NCBI RefSeq assembly: GCF_019925205.1
Contig: NC_083560.1
Coordinates: 126,577,062-126,641,061 of the forward strand
Source of the DNA: Metopolophium dirhodum
Taxonomy: Eukaryota > Arthropoda > Insecta > Hemiptera > Aphididae
Length of the DNA: 64,000 nucleotides
Direction: 5' to 3'
Every line of letters begins with the position of its first letter. The stretch's first letter is position 1. Shown one piece after another: positions 24,347 through 36,833 of this stretch. Under the pieces are notes generated by a model. That model was given only the letters and a program-made list of their open reading frames with translations, made no database searches and was not told the DNA's origin. The position numbers and the translations under genes are program-made.

Positions 24347-25084
24347 TCACTGAGTGGTATCAGCTGTGTCCGTTCCAGTGCTGTTCGACGTGGTGCACCT
24401 GTGGCCTGCTGTTCCACTCGACCCTGCCAGTCGTCGGATAGATCGAACTTGGGGGCCATCAATGCTTGCGACACGGCAGCAACCACTACTACTTCTCCTC
24501 CTCCTTCTTCTTCTCCTCTTCTTGCACCCCATCGACCGTCTTCTCGGACGTCTAGCCGCGCACTTACTCCTCCTCCTCCTCCTCCTCCTCCGGCGACGTC
24601 TGCTGCCGCAAGGATTTCCGCAGCTGTCGACTGTCGTCGTGAGACCTCTACCGTCTTCTGTGCTCTCTGAATCAGTGGCCTCTGTGTCATCACCATCGTC
24701 GCTGCCACTCGCCTGATATTGACGACGACGTCGCCGACCACTCCTCCGCCGCCTTCTCGACCTCCTGCGGGAAGACGCGTCCACCGTTGTCGAGTCATCA
24801 TCGTCATCTTCTGTGTCTGAAGCCGTGTCGTAGTCGTCTTCTTCTTCGGTACCGCTGACGCTACGTCTTCTGCCCCGGCGGCGACTGGACCGTGACCGGC
24901 TCCTGCGTCTCTTCGACCTACGCCTCATAGATCGGCGACCACGCATAATTTCTACTTGACCGCTACCACCGGCGGCCAAATCGTCGGTAAGACGGCTCGA
25001 TACGTCTTCGCGATTTCTCAAAGTCTCACGTTCTGCTAACTTTTTTGCCATCGAATGCTTTATAGTGCTCCGTCTGTCAGCCAT
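24347..25084 (-). CDS. Arg/Ser-rich protein of the RS unit, copy 2 (245 aa, uncharacterised)
   Basis: I do not recognise this protein. The start (TTATTATGGCTGAC at 25084) is supported by the homologous ATGs of copies 1 and 3. In order it shows a hydrophilic N-terminus (residues 1-50), an Arg/Ser block with RRSRSRSSRRR-type dipeptides (about 51-75), a Glu/Asp/Ser/Thr block (about 77-105, with five Asp in a row), a second Arg block (about 107-123), another acidic/Ser/Thr patch, then two pure Arg tracts of 8-11 residues and a Ser/Thr-rich tail. No signal peptide, membrane segment or folded domain is visible. RS-type tracts are known in splicing factors and nucleic-acid-binding proteins, so nuclear RNA or DNA binding is conceivable but unproven. 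The Arg tracts come from expanded AGG triplets (minus strand; 24565-24592 on the plus strand is CTC/CCT repeats). An overlapping frame (24301-24807, minus) is also open, probably because of triplet composition. It could be a host gene, a transposon-borne gene or a chance frame. Confidence 0.45.
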   Translation of the reverse strand: MADRRSTIKHSMAKKLAERETLRNREDVSSRLTDDLAAGGSGQVEIMRGRRSMRRRSKRRRSRSRSSRRRGRRRSVSGTEEEDDYDTASDTEDDDDDSTTVDASSRRRSRRRRRSGRRRRRQYQASGSDDGDDTEATDSESTEDGRGLTTTVDSCGNPCGSRRRRRRRRRRRSKCAARRPRRRSMGCKKRRRRRRRRSSSGCCRVASIDGPQVRSIRRLAGSSGTAGHRCTTSNSTGTDTADTTQ

Positions 25085-26010
25085 AATAAACGATGTGGTC
25101 TGTTACCAGCATAAAGTGACAAATACAGACGACACTCGTACGATTTTCAACTAACTAATATTCTTCCGTACAATACTATCGGATAATAAATAATGTGTCG
25201 TTGCAAAGACGATGGTCGTATATTTATTTAGGGCCAGCAACAATAAAATATAAACTGAATCCGATCGTCACTAGTGTAACTATGTATTTTAATGTGATAA
25301 TATATTATTTATTACACATATAGTTTGACAATTAATTATTACGGTGTGATACCTAGATATTCTTATAACAGCGTCGTTAAACGTCAGTCCTTTAACTATA
25401 TTAAGTACGATATAAATTAATACAATAGCCAAACGCCCAGAGCTGGCATAATATGGTATCGCGCTTAAAAAAGTCCCATTATCATTTCGCCATGCTGTAT
25501 CATGTCACAATACTTAGTACACATTATGTAATATTATAATATGTATTAGTCTAGTATAATTTGGTTATCACGTGTGTTAAAGTATGGCCTGGGAATTTTC
25601 TTCATTTGATTAACCTAAAAGTGGCATAAAATCGTATTATCTAGATCTATCAACACAATGTCAGTAGGTAAGCAATTATTGCAAATTAATTTTAAAAGGA
25701 AAGGAAGTAGAAAACCACTCTACAGTGCAGTAGACGACAACTTCATCATTAAGTAAATCACAGAAACGTGGAATGTGTTCAGTTTGAATTTAATGATAAA
25801 TCATACAATAAGTTTGTGATTTTATCAAAATTTGAACTTATGTTAAAAAAAAACATGCATGATATTATATATCTTTGTTTATATGTTTAATTAGCTATAA
25901 AAACTTATTAGGAACCTTGAATTACATTTTTAATTTTTTGTCTAAGCAAATATTTTTGTAGACATTTCTTGAAAAAACTCGAAAATGTTCTATGTCTATA
26001 AACAGCTCAA

Positions 26011-26869
26011 TAATATTTGATATAATTGTTTGTATGGATTGGGTGGAAGACGAACTTCCCACTATTTTTGTTCTTGAAACCTTTAGGGCTCAAGCCCCAT
26101 ACATTTGAGGAAGTAATTTACGTATATGACTATGGGTCTCATTATTTGTTTAATATTGTTGTAGAATATTGGTAGTGACATAAAAATTTAAAGATTTTAT
26201 TTTCATAAAAAAATGTTGAAACAATATTTTAATTGTTTATTATAAACAAGGAAACAATGTAAGCGTGCTCATATTCGTGGCGGCCGTCCTGCATAATATT
26301 GCCATTGCAATAGATAAATAATATAGTGTCGTTTCCCTGTATGCAAAGTTATTTCGACAATTTATATTGAAATAAACATAGCAAATAATTTATGAATATA
26401 CTGCTGTCATTGTTTCTTGCTGAAACTCGGATCTTATGACACTGCAGAAATGAGGAAATTCAATATTGTTTTATCTCAGCATCTGGCATAACATTAAATT
26501 AATTATTTGTTTGTTTAAGAGAACTTCACACCCATATGTTTGTCTCCGTCTTACAAAATGTACAACATATTATCTAGCAAATTTTCGTTCAGCTGAATTA
26601 ATATTAATTGTGTTGTCTGCTTTAATATTAGAGTGAATAATATTGGGTACCTACTACCTATTATCATATTATTATCTTAAATATATTTAATTTATAAGTT
26701 TTGAATCACAATCAGTATTATAATTATTATCCTTTTCTGCCATACTTTCAACAACTTCTTATCGTGCCCGGTGCTGGGGCTATATGGTATTACATTAATA
26801 AATAAATACAAAAAGTTATCTAAAAACAAGTAGGTTAAAATATGAGTATAAAATATAAAATAAATGTTT
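26011..26869. other. AT-rich intergenic sequence
   Basis: No gene is supported. AGGGCTCAAGCCCCATACAT near 26087 resembles AGGGCTCAAGCC near 30270, hinting at a minor dispersed repeat. Confidence 0.4.
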
Positions 26870-27105
26870 AGATTTTTCGTTTTAGCCAGTGAGTGGCAAT
26901 TGATATTGCTTTTCCGTTGGCTAAAGCCAATTAGTCGTCGGTCGTGTATCCTGGCGGGGCTAGTGTGCACTGTAATAAGTGGTCATCTGATTGGTCTTCG
27001 CCACATTCGCATAGTATGTCCAGTTCTTTCTGATATCCCCATTTCATCATGTTTTCTTTTGTTTTAGCTACTCCAGTTCTTAACCCATTTAATGTCTTTC
27101 ATATT
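26870..27105 (-). pseudogene. LINE C-terminal fragment (zinc-binding tail of a non-LTR RT polyprotein)
   Basis: The minus strand from about 27095 reads NGLRTGVAKTKENMMKWGY, then LCECGEDQSDDHLLQC, one stop codon, then LALANGKAISIATHWL. The pattern R-T-G-(x)n-WG-(x)n-C-x-CG-x(8)-H-x(3)-C is the conserved C-terminal segment after the RNase H/RT region in many insect Jockey-type LINEs. The fragment carries a TAA stop and no RT remains nearby, so it is a dead piece. This LINE is not the same family as the one at 5 kb. Confidence 0.75.
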
Positions 27106-28492
27106 CAATATATTTTATTCAATATTATTGCTAACGAATTCATTGTTTGATTTGTATACCGTTATACCATCTATAGTGTAAAATCAATTATAATCTGGCC
27201 GAGTTACGCTTAAAACAGTCGTGTAAAATTTGTTCATCCGAGGTATTAACATTAACGTAAATTGTTCGTCAAAACGATCGTTAATTTCGTACAGAAGCCA
27301 TCTAAATATAATAATAATATACGACGTAATGCAGCACAAGTCGAATAAATTGTATGGTGTTCGAATGTTGTCGATTCAAATAAAACGCATTTAGTTCGAA
27401 ATTGATTTACCTATATAAATGTACTGAATACCTACCATTCATATCTCATAAAACTTTTAATTAAATTGTAAATTCGTTCAGCTATGTGATAGTATTTATA
27501 AGTTATTTATCGCAAAAAGGCAGTACGGTAGATCACACATTTAAACGTATACAGCTGTAGTGTTGAAATAAACGAAGTCGTATTAATTATAAGTCAAAAC
27601 AATAACATACTATTATAGGTGCACATAAATGCATTTTTCGACTCGTCACATAACAGAAAAAAAATCATAGGACATATTTTATAAGTGTTGTGTTTAAAAT
27701 ATTTAAGTTTTTTACAAATAGGAATATTACTTATCTTATATCTTGCAATCGTATTTTGTTTACTTAGGTACTCCATTTCTGTCCTATAACACTTGTCACA
27801 AATATTATATATTATAATAAGAGTTCGGAGGAGTAGCAAGATTTCCCGGATCTCGTTTGACCCTCATCCCGGCTTTTTGAAATAACTTTTAGGCATAATA
27901 TGATACATGACAATATTTTTCTTTTATTATAATGAATTAGGTATAGGCTTGCCCTCATCGAGAAATGTCTGCGGCACCTATGATATATTAACTTTTTATT
28001 TTACTCGCATATGTGGTGGTTACAATGAATGAAAAATACATTTCTCAAAATATTAAACAAAAATAACAATGTGTCTAGACATTTCTGTGTGTATCGACTT
28101 AGAAAAAGTGAATCAAAGTTAAAGAGATAATTGTTTAAAACTTTTTAACTTAAATATTTGATTAATTTTCCAATCAACTAAATTACTAAACTAGCTAAAA
28201 TACCTATCCATTGTCATAACATAGTTCTTTCCAATTAATTGAAAAATAATACGTTAAGTTAGTGTTATGTTTATTTTTATGTAACTTAATATCTAAGCAA
28301 TACCTACAAGGTTTTGCTAAAAATTAATTTAGTTTTTTTTTGTATTTCAAATATTTATTAGAGCTATTCTAGACATGATACAATTTTCAACATATTTTGG
28401 CTAGTTTTTTTTTTTTGTAAATAGGCAATGCAAAGTTTAAAATCACCCATTATACTATTATTACCATTAACACTATTATTATCAAAATAAGT
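27106..28492. other. AT-rich intergenic sequence, no gene seen
   Basis: Short open frames only (up to 81 codons), with no motifs. No inverted repeats of note. Confidence 0.45.
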
Positions 28493-28690
28493 TTTTTTTT
28501 TTTATTGGGCTTAAGGTTTCAACAACTGGGGTCATTAACCTTGGGTAGTGTGGGGGAGGGTACTGTATGTAGGTTTTTAACACGTGTGTGTATGTGTGGC
28601 CAGGATATGTCACTTAAAATCACGGGTGGTCACCCATCCGGAGTTAGTGACACCGTCCAGTGCGTACATTCAGAACAGGTTCGTAACTGA
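28493..28690 (-). mobile_element. LINE/SINE-type 3' end with poly(A) terminus
   Basis: The minus strand ends CCTTAAGCCCAATAAAAAAA (an AATAAA running directly into A's), as expected for a retroposed copy. About 130 nt before that end lies CCGGATGGGTGACCACCC, a word resembling the GATGGGTGACC box of 5S rRNA and found near the 3' end of some arthropod retroposons. There is no target duplication that I could confirm. The plus-strand open frame across it (61 codons) is a by-product. Confidence 0.45.
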
Positions 28691-31078
28691 ATGCACACAC
28701 CGAACCACAATTAATTTGTTCGAAATGATTATTTCACGACAAATAAAATAAAAATGTTTATATTCATTTTTCTTGTTATAAAAAATTAAAATAAGATTAT
28801 TGTATACAATTAATAATAATATTAAGAAAAATTAAACATTTTATAAATTGAAATGGCAAATAGCAACTATTTCGAAAAATGTATAGAAGCCAGGAAAATA
28901 AGCACCTGTGAGAGAGTGTATTTCTTCACTTGTGTTAATATTGTTTTACAATATAATATGTTTATATAATCTGTAGGTAAGTATAGTGGTAAAGTTATTA
29001 CTGTATACTTACTATAATTGGTTTAAATCTTTTAAATTTAATACAGTAGAGAAAAGTTATACGAGACTTGTTTACATAATACGTAGTTCACATTAAAATT
29101 ATTTACAACCAAGTTAATGAAGATAAAGCCTGTGTTTGTAGTTTATTCTGTTTAACTCGTACGAAGAACATTACACATTAAGTCATATTTTTCCGCGTAT
29201 ATTAAATTATCTCTGCTCCAAATAAGGGTTGAAAGTTCGCTTGAATTAATTAGCCGTTAAATTTTATTAATTTCCAGGATATTTGCACGTAATTAAGTTT
29301 AATATAATTTGGAATGGATTCATGTATAGCCACGGCTCATGTACAATATGTACATATTAGATTTTAAATACTAATTATACTAACTCATTTGAATGTACAT
29401 TTATTTTATTAAAACCATTTCGAAATTAATATAAAGTGACGTGGTGCATCATTAATTTTCATATTAAAAATGTAAATCACGACATTACGTTATTATTTCA
29501 TGGACATCAAAGGACGAGAGGAAACACAAACTCCTCGCACTATAACCGTGGCTTCTATATACCTACGTAAGTTCCGGTGACGGTTTCTCTAATGTAGTTA
29601 GGTCCCTAATTTATAAGAGTCCTTAACCCCAAGACGAGTTATTCATAACAATTAATCGTATGTTCGAATTGTTATTACTAATAAGCACAACTAGGTGAGA
29701 GGATGGGCTTAGCCATCCCAAGATAAATATTTAATATTAATCTTTGAACTCGTATAATGACAATTCAAAATTAATATATATTTTAGCATAATATTGGTCA
29801 GTAAAAAATGTTGACACGCACATATTCACTGCCAATGTCAACTATATTATCACCGCGCAATATAGGCATACATTAATAAGACGTTTTGTAATTTTTATTT
29901 GTTTAATAGTCTATAAAGTGTATTTATATTTTGTTGTCAAGTCAAATACTTGACAATCGCGGATAACTTAAATTACAGACCATAGTCACTAGTCAGTCAA
30001 AGTTAAAAGTATATTATGTAGGTACCTATTTTTATAAATATACCTTTTTAAAAATTTGGTAAATTATAATACATTTGACTTTAAATTTGTTAAGTAACAC
30101 TTGAAACAAGTCGTGAACACTTTCATTAGGTAGTAATAATAAAATAAAAATGAAACTAGAGTAAAAATAACGATTTTGTTATTTATTATTTTTTGTTTAA
30201 TATAAATGGACAATGAATAGGGGAAAGGGCAAAGCTTCATGTGGTTATTTTTTAGGAAAATGTATGAAAGGGCTCAAGCCACCTTGACAGTGTTGAGCCC
30301 AGATAACAAAAATAATATCTTAAAGATTTTTTTTAAATACACATAACAAATTATTTTAAAATAAATCAGCCGACAGTACAGTTTACACTTTACAGCTAAT
30401 ATACATAAATACGTTCAAGGTTGAAGGTTCAACGTTGAGCGACGACTGCGAGAACGTGAGCAATTGAATAAGAATATAATATTATTGTTTTCGAGATATA
30501 CTAAATATTATTATGTTCTGAGCTATTTATGTTCGATTTACTCTCCGGACACCGTCTCATTATCCAAAAATCAAGGTAATATTATTATTTTAACGTGAAG
30601 TTGTGAACATCTAGCGGGACAGTGCCGAATTCCGAAGACTATACTATACTATAATTTATAATAATGTACTATAACTATATAGAGTACAGAATATTTCCAT
30701 TACGAGTTCACGAAATAATGTGCGCTGCTGGACGAGGGTTTTACACTTTTACGTAATAACAATATTATTTAGCTTTAAATAAATAGACAAGAACGATATT
30801 ATTTCATTGAAACCATTTCTATAAAACAGTAATCTACATTACACGAGAAACGTAATAATAAATAACAAAACACATTCGTATGAATAATATATTATTATAA
30901 ATTATAATATTGTGATTTTATAGTATTAGATTGTTATTATCAATACAATTACTGCTATGAGAAAAATAAATATATTCACGTTTAATTCAGAAATAGTGTA
31001 ATAATATTTTGTTTGATCAATGATAAGATAAAATTAAAAATTAAAAGTACCAACAAATCAATCGAAACTAAAAATTAT
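28691..31078. other. AT-rich intergenic sequence, no gene seen
   Basis: No protein relic was recognised. A perfect 9-bp palindrome TTGTCAAGT / ACTTGACAA with a 5-base loop occurs near 29932. The rest is A/T-rich, with isolated GC-richer words around 29520-29640. Confidence 0.45.
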
Positions 31079-31221
31079 TTATTTATCTAGATATATTTAT
31101 CTAGATAGGTATACAGTTTATCTTAGATGACAATGAGATACCTAATATTTTATTTATCTAGATGAGATAAAGACTCTGTAGTTTTATCTAGATACATTTA
31201 TCGAGATACTGCTCAACACTG
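31079..31221 (-). mobile_element. hAT-like element end with TATCTAGATA subterminal repeats
   Basis: On the minus strand the segment begins CAGTGTTGAGCAGTATCTCG at 31221, a typical hAT-superfamily start (CAGTGTTG-GCAGTATC). It is followed by about six TATCTAGAT-type words up to 31080, like the subterminal repeats that hAT transposases bind. The other end was not found, so this is a truncated or solo end. Confidence 0.5.
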
Positions 31222-32385
31222 CACCTTGACATTTTCTGTACTTCTAAACGGTGACCTACTTAATACTTTGAGCCCTTTTTACAATAATTACAAATTATTA
31301 TACACTTTTTTGAGTAGTGCAGTGGCCGGGAGAAACTTTAATAAATTGAAATAATTATTAAAATAGTACTTTCGGTCAACAGAAATGTGATTGGATAAGA
31401 TTCTCCAACTAAGCAATATTTTATACTAAGCAATGCGAGCATAGGAAAATGTACAGCTGAAAAAATTAATTTTTACAAAGTGATTCGTACTTTTGGCCAC
31501 AAATTTAAAAGAGAAAAAAATAGTATAATTGCGTAACCTAGGTATTTAGATATTACAGTTTTGTACAAAAAATTTGAACAGTATAATAAAATCACAAACA
31601 ATAGTTGAAAAATATATTATACCTATAATTATTGTAAGGAGTTAATTTTCGTTTCAAATTATTATTTTTTTTTCTTAAATTTTGGCCTTAAAAGGGACAT
31701 CTTTAAATCGGTTATCCAACTGTTCCCATAATCCTTGATCCACCACTGGAAGATTAACATTAAAGAATACAATGCATAAACGAAAACAAATTTAACATAC
31801 TTAACGGGGCAACGAGAAAAAAGTTAATATGTTTTACGGATAGTACTTTTTCTACCTTTAACCGTATTCGCATTGGGACGAAATTCATAATCTCAATTCC
31901 CAAAGGAATCAACTTTTTACATTATCAAAATATAATATATTTTATGAAAACGTACCATTTTACGATGGAAATATAATACATTTATAGATAACAATATACT
32001 TTTTGTTAATTACTTTTCTCAAAGTTAATCTCTTTTGGTTTTATATACAAATAATAAACATGTTATATATTTTGTATTAATATAATATTTTTATAAATAT
32101 TTATTCAATATAAACTTTTTTTTTTAAGTTTTAATATTATAATTCTAAGCCTACGCAATTTAATAATATTATAAGTATATAGAACTTAATTCTGCTCACT
32201 TGTACGTAAATATTTTTTTGATAAGGTTGTATTGTGCCAATCATCAGAAAGGTTATTAAAAAAATATATATCAAAAAGCATACATTTTTGTAGATATAAC
32301 TCGAAACTCTACTTTTACCGTTATTAACAAATCACAATTGAAAATAAAATAGAGTAACTTGGAAACATTTTTAAATTGCTTATGT
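31222..32385. other. AT-rich intergenic sequence
   Basis: There is no coding remnant or structured repeat that I can support. Confidence 0.45.
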
Positions 32386-32450
32386 CAGTGGTCCTCAAAC
32401 TTATTTTATTCGTGGCACATTATTATTAGCTACTAAAAGTTGAGGCAGAC
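32386..32450 (+). mobile_element. hAT-like element left end
   Basis: CAGTGGTCCTCAAACTTATT followed by TTATTCGTGGCACATTATTA matches the general form of hAT ends (CAGTGGTTCyCAAACTT...GTGGCAC). No matching right end was found within 3 kb, so it is a fragment. Confidence 0.5.
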
Positions 32451-35400
32451 GTTCGATAATCGATATAGACATTTTATACTTCTTAATAAAAAATACTTTT
32501 AGGTCCGGTCAAATCAAACGTCAAATACCAAACGAACATTAAGATATTCACAATACAATTTTGAAATACATTTATTATTTTTTTTAAAGTTATTATTAGT
32601 TCTATTTCTTAAAATGTTCTTTAACTTGTTTTATTGTTTTTAGTATTATCAAAATTTTCATATTTTCATATTTTCATTGCACATCATTGATATTGTCACC
32701 AGGCATAGATTCAGGGGTGGCTTAAAATTATTAGCCCCCTTCCCCTTTTGAAATATTATCTATTATGTATTTATTTATAAAAATAATAAAAAAATGTATT
32801 TATAAAATAAAAAAAATACCTTGTGTAGTACATATTATGTCTTAAGATTCATAAATTAAAAATATAAATAAAATTTGTTAATATTGTTATACATTTTTAT
32901 CTATAATGTTATCTATAATCAATTATGTTTCTGTAGGTACTAACATTATAATTGTATTATTATTTCAAAAACGTTAATAATTAATTTTCCTGGGATCGTA
33001 TTTACTGTAATACTAGTATTACATAGATTATATTATTTTTATTTATATTAAATGTTACACTTGATATAATATCATTAATATTATATTTCTGAATGAATTT
33101 TTATCGAATATGAAGCAATCATACCCTGAAATAATATAAGTACTTATCTAGAGTTACGCCAAAAACCAAAACCTATTTTGCGTAGAAATTCCCATTTGTT
33201 CTTAATTTTTTTTCAACTTCTGTCATAGATCTAGGTACATCAATAAGTAACTCTCAAAAATCTTCTTTAATATAATATGTCTGCGGAACTTCATCTAGGT
33301 AAATCATCGAATATATAACGATGTACCATCTAATAATAATTGTATCCTATCTGATACTATTTTTATTCCAGATAATCGTAAGATAGTTTGTTTATAATAA
33401 TATGTAATATTGGACTTTAATTTGTTTTTCTTTTTTGATTTAATATCCAATGGAGACTCCAGTTTTAAATCGTATAAACGCTGAATTCAATTTAGTTTAG
33501 TTAAGTTTAATAATATATACTTTACCTATATACATATATATATTATATTATATTAATTTCACGTTTATTTTGTTTCATGTAAAATATCGTTAATAACTAC
33601 CTACACTTTTAAAAACATTTTGCGGGTAACCTGAAACGGTAAAACGTCATATTTTTTTTATATTCATAACTTTACGCTTTGTTCTTCGATGATTTATATT
33701 TACTTGTAAATTGGTGTTGAACGTAATTTACAATCCTGAAGTAAAACAAAACATTACAATATTTTAACAAGTGTATCTAAATAGGTTGCTATGAACTCCA
33801 CGTAGGTATGGAACAGAATAAAATACCAAAATTCGAGATACGTGTCGTATGCACACATGACGATGAACGTCCGTCGTCCATGTCAAGTGTACCCGAGTGC
33901 GATACGTATTCATTCGGAATTGAAAAGCTTTTCTTTCTACGATTTTAAATTGAAATCTATTTTTTTTTTTCATTATTATTTCCTGAAAAAAATATGCCCA
34001 AAACAACTCTGTTCGAATTAATGTCGAAACAACCTTTAGCACTGCCGCTAAAAAACGAACATTTTTTTACTGGTATAATAAATGACCTGTGTAAAACACC
34101 GTTTTCGTTTTCAATTTTCCTGCGCCCCATGAGATTTGGAACATCCGGCTCTCGTGTTTACGTGATCAAAATATTATATACAACATTCGAACGACGCGTA
34201 TTATTCAATGTATATACCTATTAACACATACGTAATTTCACGGAAAGAAAATAAATAATTTGTAAGCAAAAATATATAATATGTTAACCAAATAACCGAT
34301 TTTTTCTCTCAGATATTAACGAATTTCGGATAGTAATCTTGAAATGTGGTTAACTGGTATGTATATTATAATAATATTTATGAAGTCCAAAATTCAAAAA
34401 GTCCAAAACTCATTGAGATAACATTTTCTTAAAATATTTGTCAAACTGTCAGGTATACCGTTGTGGTAAACCAACAATACAGTTAGTATAGATTATTTGA
34501 ATATATAACTGTCTTATTATATGATCGTCATTGTATTATGATGTACGTGCAAACTAGATATTTAATTATAATGATTAGCAGTACCAAAGGTTAAGACTTA
34601 TTGTTTCCGCCAATGGGTGCATAATATTAATGATCTGTGGAACTGTGTTGTACATGAATACTAGAACAATAGGCAATTATTATTAAGCTGTTGCCTGTTA
34701 TATACTTATATACCTACCTATAAGAAAAAATATCAACGGGAAACCCAAACAAAGTTGAATGGGTATTGATGCATTTTTAATGCTCCTAAACGTGATGTCA
34801 GACAGAACGTATTCCGAATTCATCACATTTATTATTGATTAATACATTAATACATGTTTATATCATAATCATTTTTATTATAAACTTTAAAGTCAATAAC
34901 AACTCACTGTTGATCGATTTATATAGGTTCATGGTATAGTTAATATACTATTTAAAATAGGTAATAGCTATTTTTGAATTTCAAGAAAATCGATATTATT
35001 AGCTTAATATATTATATGTGAATTTGTCAAAATATAAATTACAAATGTTAGTGAAAATAAGTTGTTCACATATTTTTAAGAATTTAATGTTTCATTAAGA
35101 ACTACCCACCTATTAACAGGGACTCTTATATCAAATCGTCAAGACTTATATTATTATAGTGGAACCTTAGAAATGTAAAATGTTTTATATTTTTAACTAC
35201 TAAATAAAATGTTATTTCGTTGTTATGACGATTATTGTTAAAATTTTAACTTGAAGGTCGAACGCTTCGTGCAAACTTTATGTATTTTTAATATTTTCAA
35301 ATTGCTATAAACTAAACTTACAAGTAATTTTTTTCTTTAATTTTCGTATTTATTGAATAATCAATCATTTTTTTATAGACACATCAAAAAATAAATAAAT

Positions 35401-35493
35401 ATTTTAATGTCAAAACACTTAAAAAAAACGCTTGCCAAGTCAAATATCGGCATGTAAACTTTCTTGATTTTTAATTTTTAGAAATTTATTAAC
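32451..35493. other. AT-rich intergenic sequence, no gene seen
   Basis: Two overlapping open frames at 33764-34224 (92 codons minus, 76 codons plus) have no recognisable motif, and I do not call them genes. Otherwise it is A/T-rich and low complexity. Confidence 0.4.
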
Positions 35494-36010
35494 TGATATC
35501 ATACCCAAGTGGTATAAGAATTTGAATCCAGAAAAATGTATATGTGAATAGCCCAACAAAAAATCATTTACGTTTTCATCTAGTGAGATAGATCTCTGAA
35601 ACCGGAGAGCAGATTGGGTGTTTTTTGATGTTTTTCAGCTTTACAGGTTTGTAGTGAATTAACGATTGAGTATTAAGTTCTGAACATTTTCACTGCACTT
35701 CTCCTAACCAATGTGAATCCAACAAGACCCCAAACAACAAAATCCGTTCTCTAGTTTTTGAAATTACTTCTCTAGATGAAAATCTAGCGAAAAATAACTT
35801 TTTTTTATCTGTAAAAAATTAAATAATTTTTTTTTTTAAAACTATAATTCCACATTTAGTATTCACTTGATAATCTTCTTTTAATGAGTTATCAACCAAC
35901 TTTCTAGCTATCGTAGTTTAGGAAAAATGTTAAAAAATAGAAATTCTGGGTCTATTTACACCGTCGTTTTTATGGATTCAAGTGGTTATACTACTTGGGT
36001 GTGATATCAA
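35494..36010. mobile_element. Long foldback MITE flanked by TGATATCA
   Basis: The 8-mer TGATATCA stands at 35494-35501 and again at 36003-36010. Inside these, the left end TACCCAAGTGGTATAAGAAT is the inverted counterpart of the right end GTGGTTATACTACTTGGGTG. The inverted match continues inward (TTTTCATCTAGTGAGATAG near 35573 against TTCTCTAGATGAAAATCTAG near 35768), so the element is a large stem with no coding capacity. The flank is itself a palindrome, so it may be an 8-bp target duplication (hAT-like) or part of the terminal repeat. Confidence 0.7.
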
Positions 36011-36074
36011 ATCCCTCTCATTTATATTTTATATTAAAGCTACCTAAATTACCCACCAACTCATCATTACTGAG

Positions 36075-36814
36075 TGTTCGATCCGTTTGATAACAGAATT
36101 GCCGCCGTCGGTGGTCACGCTCAGCCGACCGCCGCATCAACCATGTTCGTGTGCGCTGCGCGCCGGCAGCCGCAAGGTTGGCAATACTACCGGTGACCGG
36201 TACCGGTGCTCGGCGCAGGCGAGCTCGGTCGTCCGCGCCACACTCTCCGTCTTAACGGTTTTTCGACAGCTCGTCGATACGTTTGGTGCTCGGCTCGCTC
36301 GCCCGTCCGCCATCTTTTCCCGTTTGAAAGTGCGACGCAAAAAACGTGGTTTACCATCTAGAGGTTGTTCGGCCGATTAGCCGTTTTATTGTGTTTGATC
36401 TTTGTTAGTGTTTCGTTGTCGTTCAGTTCTGAACCGCGTACGTCGGTAGATACACCGCGTATCCGTGTACGCAGGCGAACACTCGTTGCTCCACCTCACG
36501 TCGGTGCACGCATTCGTACCGGTGTTTAAACCTCCCGAATAGCAGCTCCGCAATTCCAGTACAGCAGCTCCGCCATCGCCGTTCATCAGCTCAAGACATC
36601 TGCCAGGGAGGCAGCTCAGTCGGTGTTCCCCGTCCCCCCTGAATTTGTTGTTATATAATTGTTTGTACCCATTGCTCGTGTTGTACAATAATACATGCGC
36701 CTGATAGTAAAACCATTTGTTATTATTCGATGTTATATTAATTGCCCTACTCCACAACAACCCTGAGGACCTTGTACCAGGCGATATCCGATTTTAAGGA
36801 TCGTCGGGTCAACA
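36075..36814 (+). repeat. BEL/Pao 5' LTR
   Basis: 740 bp, starting TGTTCGATCC and ending GGTCAACA. It matches 42805-43543 throughout by eye except for one extra C in GTTCCCCGTCCCC (about 36640). It is GC-richer than the surroundings and carries short open frames on both strands that are not considered genes. Confidence 0.93.
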
Positions 36815-36817
36815 TTT

Positions 36818-36833
36818 TGGTAGCAGAGCGTGG
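36818..36833 (+). other. Primer-binding site of the BEL/Pao element
   Basis: TGGTAGCAGAGCGTGG begins three bases after the 5' LTR (ATTTTGG). A TGG start close to the LTR end fits tRNA-primed minus-strand synthesis. The priming tRNA is not identified. Confidence 0.6.

Larger units (their letters stand above)
22636..26010 (-). mobile_element. RS unit, copy 2 (with inserted repeat)
   Basis: Reading the minus strand, 26010-25085 aligns with the upstream flanks of copies 1 and 3, 25084-24347 holds the Arg/Ser-rich frame, and 24300-23815 aligns with 63060-63560 of copy 3 (for example TTGCGCAACTGATAAGTTCG against its counterpart near 63440). Beyond an interposed TTCTGAGCGGAG-type repeat (23460-23805), alignment with copy 3 resumes at 23330-23080 (GAGAAACACATTGTCTGTCT against 63780-63740) and 22800-22690 (CATGGAGATGATGCCACG against 63935-63900). 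So the repeated unit is at least about 3 kb. Identity is roughly 70-80 % by eye. Confidence 0.65.

Noticed and set aside
24301..24807. Second minus-strand frame over the RS ORF of copy 2
   Set aside because: It is not called as a separate gene: it overlaps the longer frame and lacks a conserved start. It is kept as a dual-frame observation.
28620..28650. 5S rRNA gene
   Set aside because: Only a short box resembles 5S rRNA; the rest of the gene is absent.
33764..34224. Two overlapping frames of 92 and 76 codons
   Set aside because: They are short, opposite in strand, and without motif or codon bias; likely chance.
36087..36380. 97-codon frame in the BEL LTR, repeated at 42790-43110
   Set aside because: It lies within a GC-rich LTR, has no domain, and is duplicated only because the LTR is duplicated.
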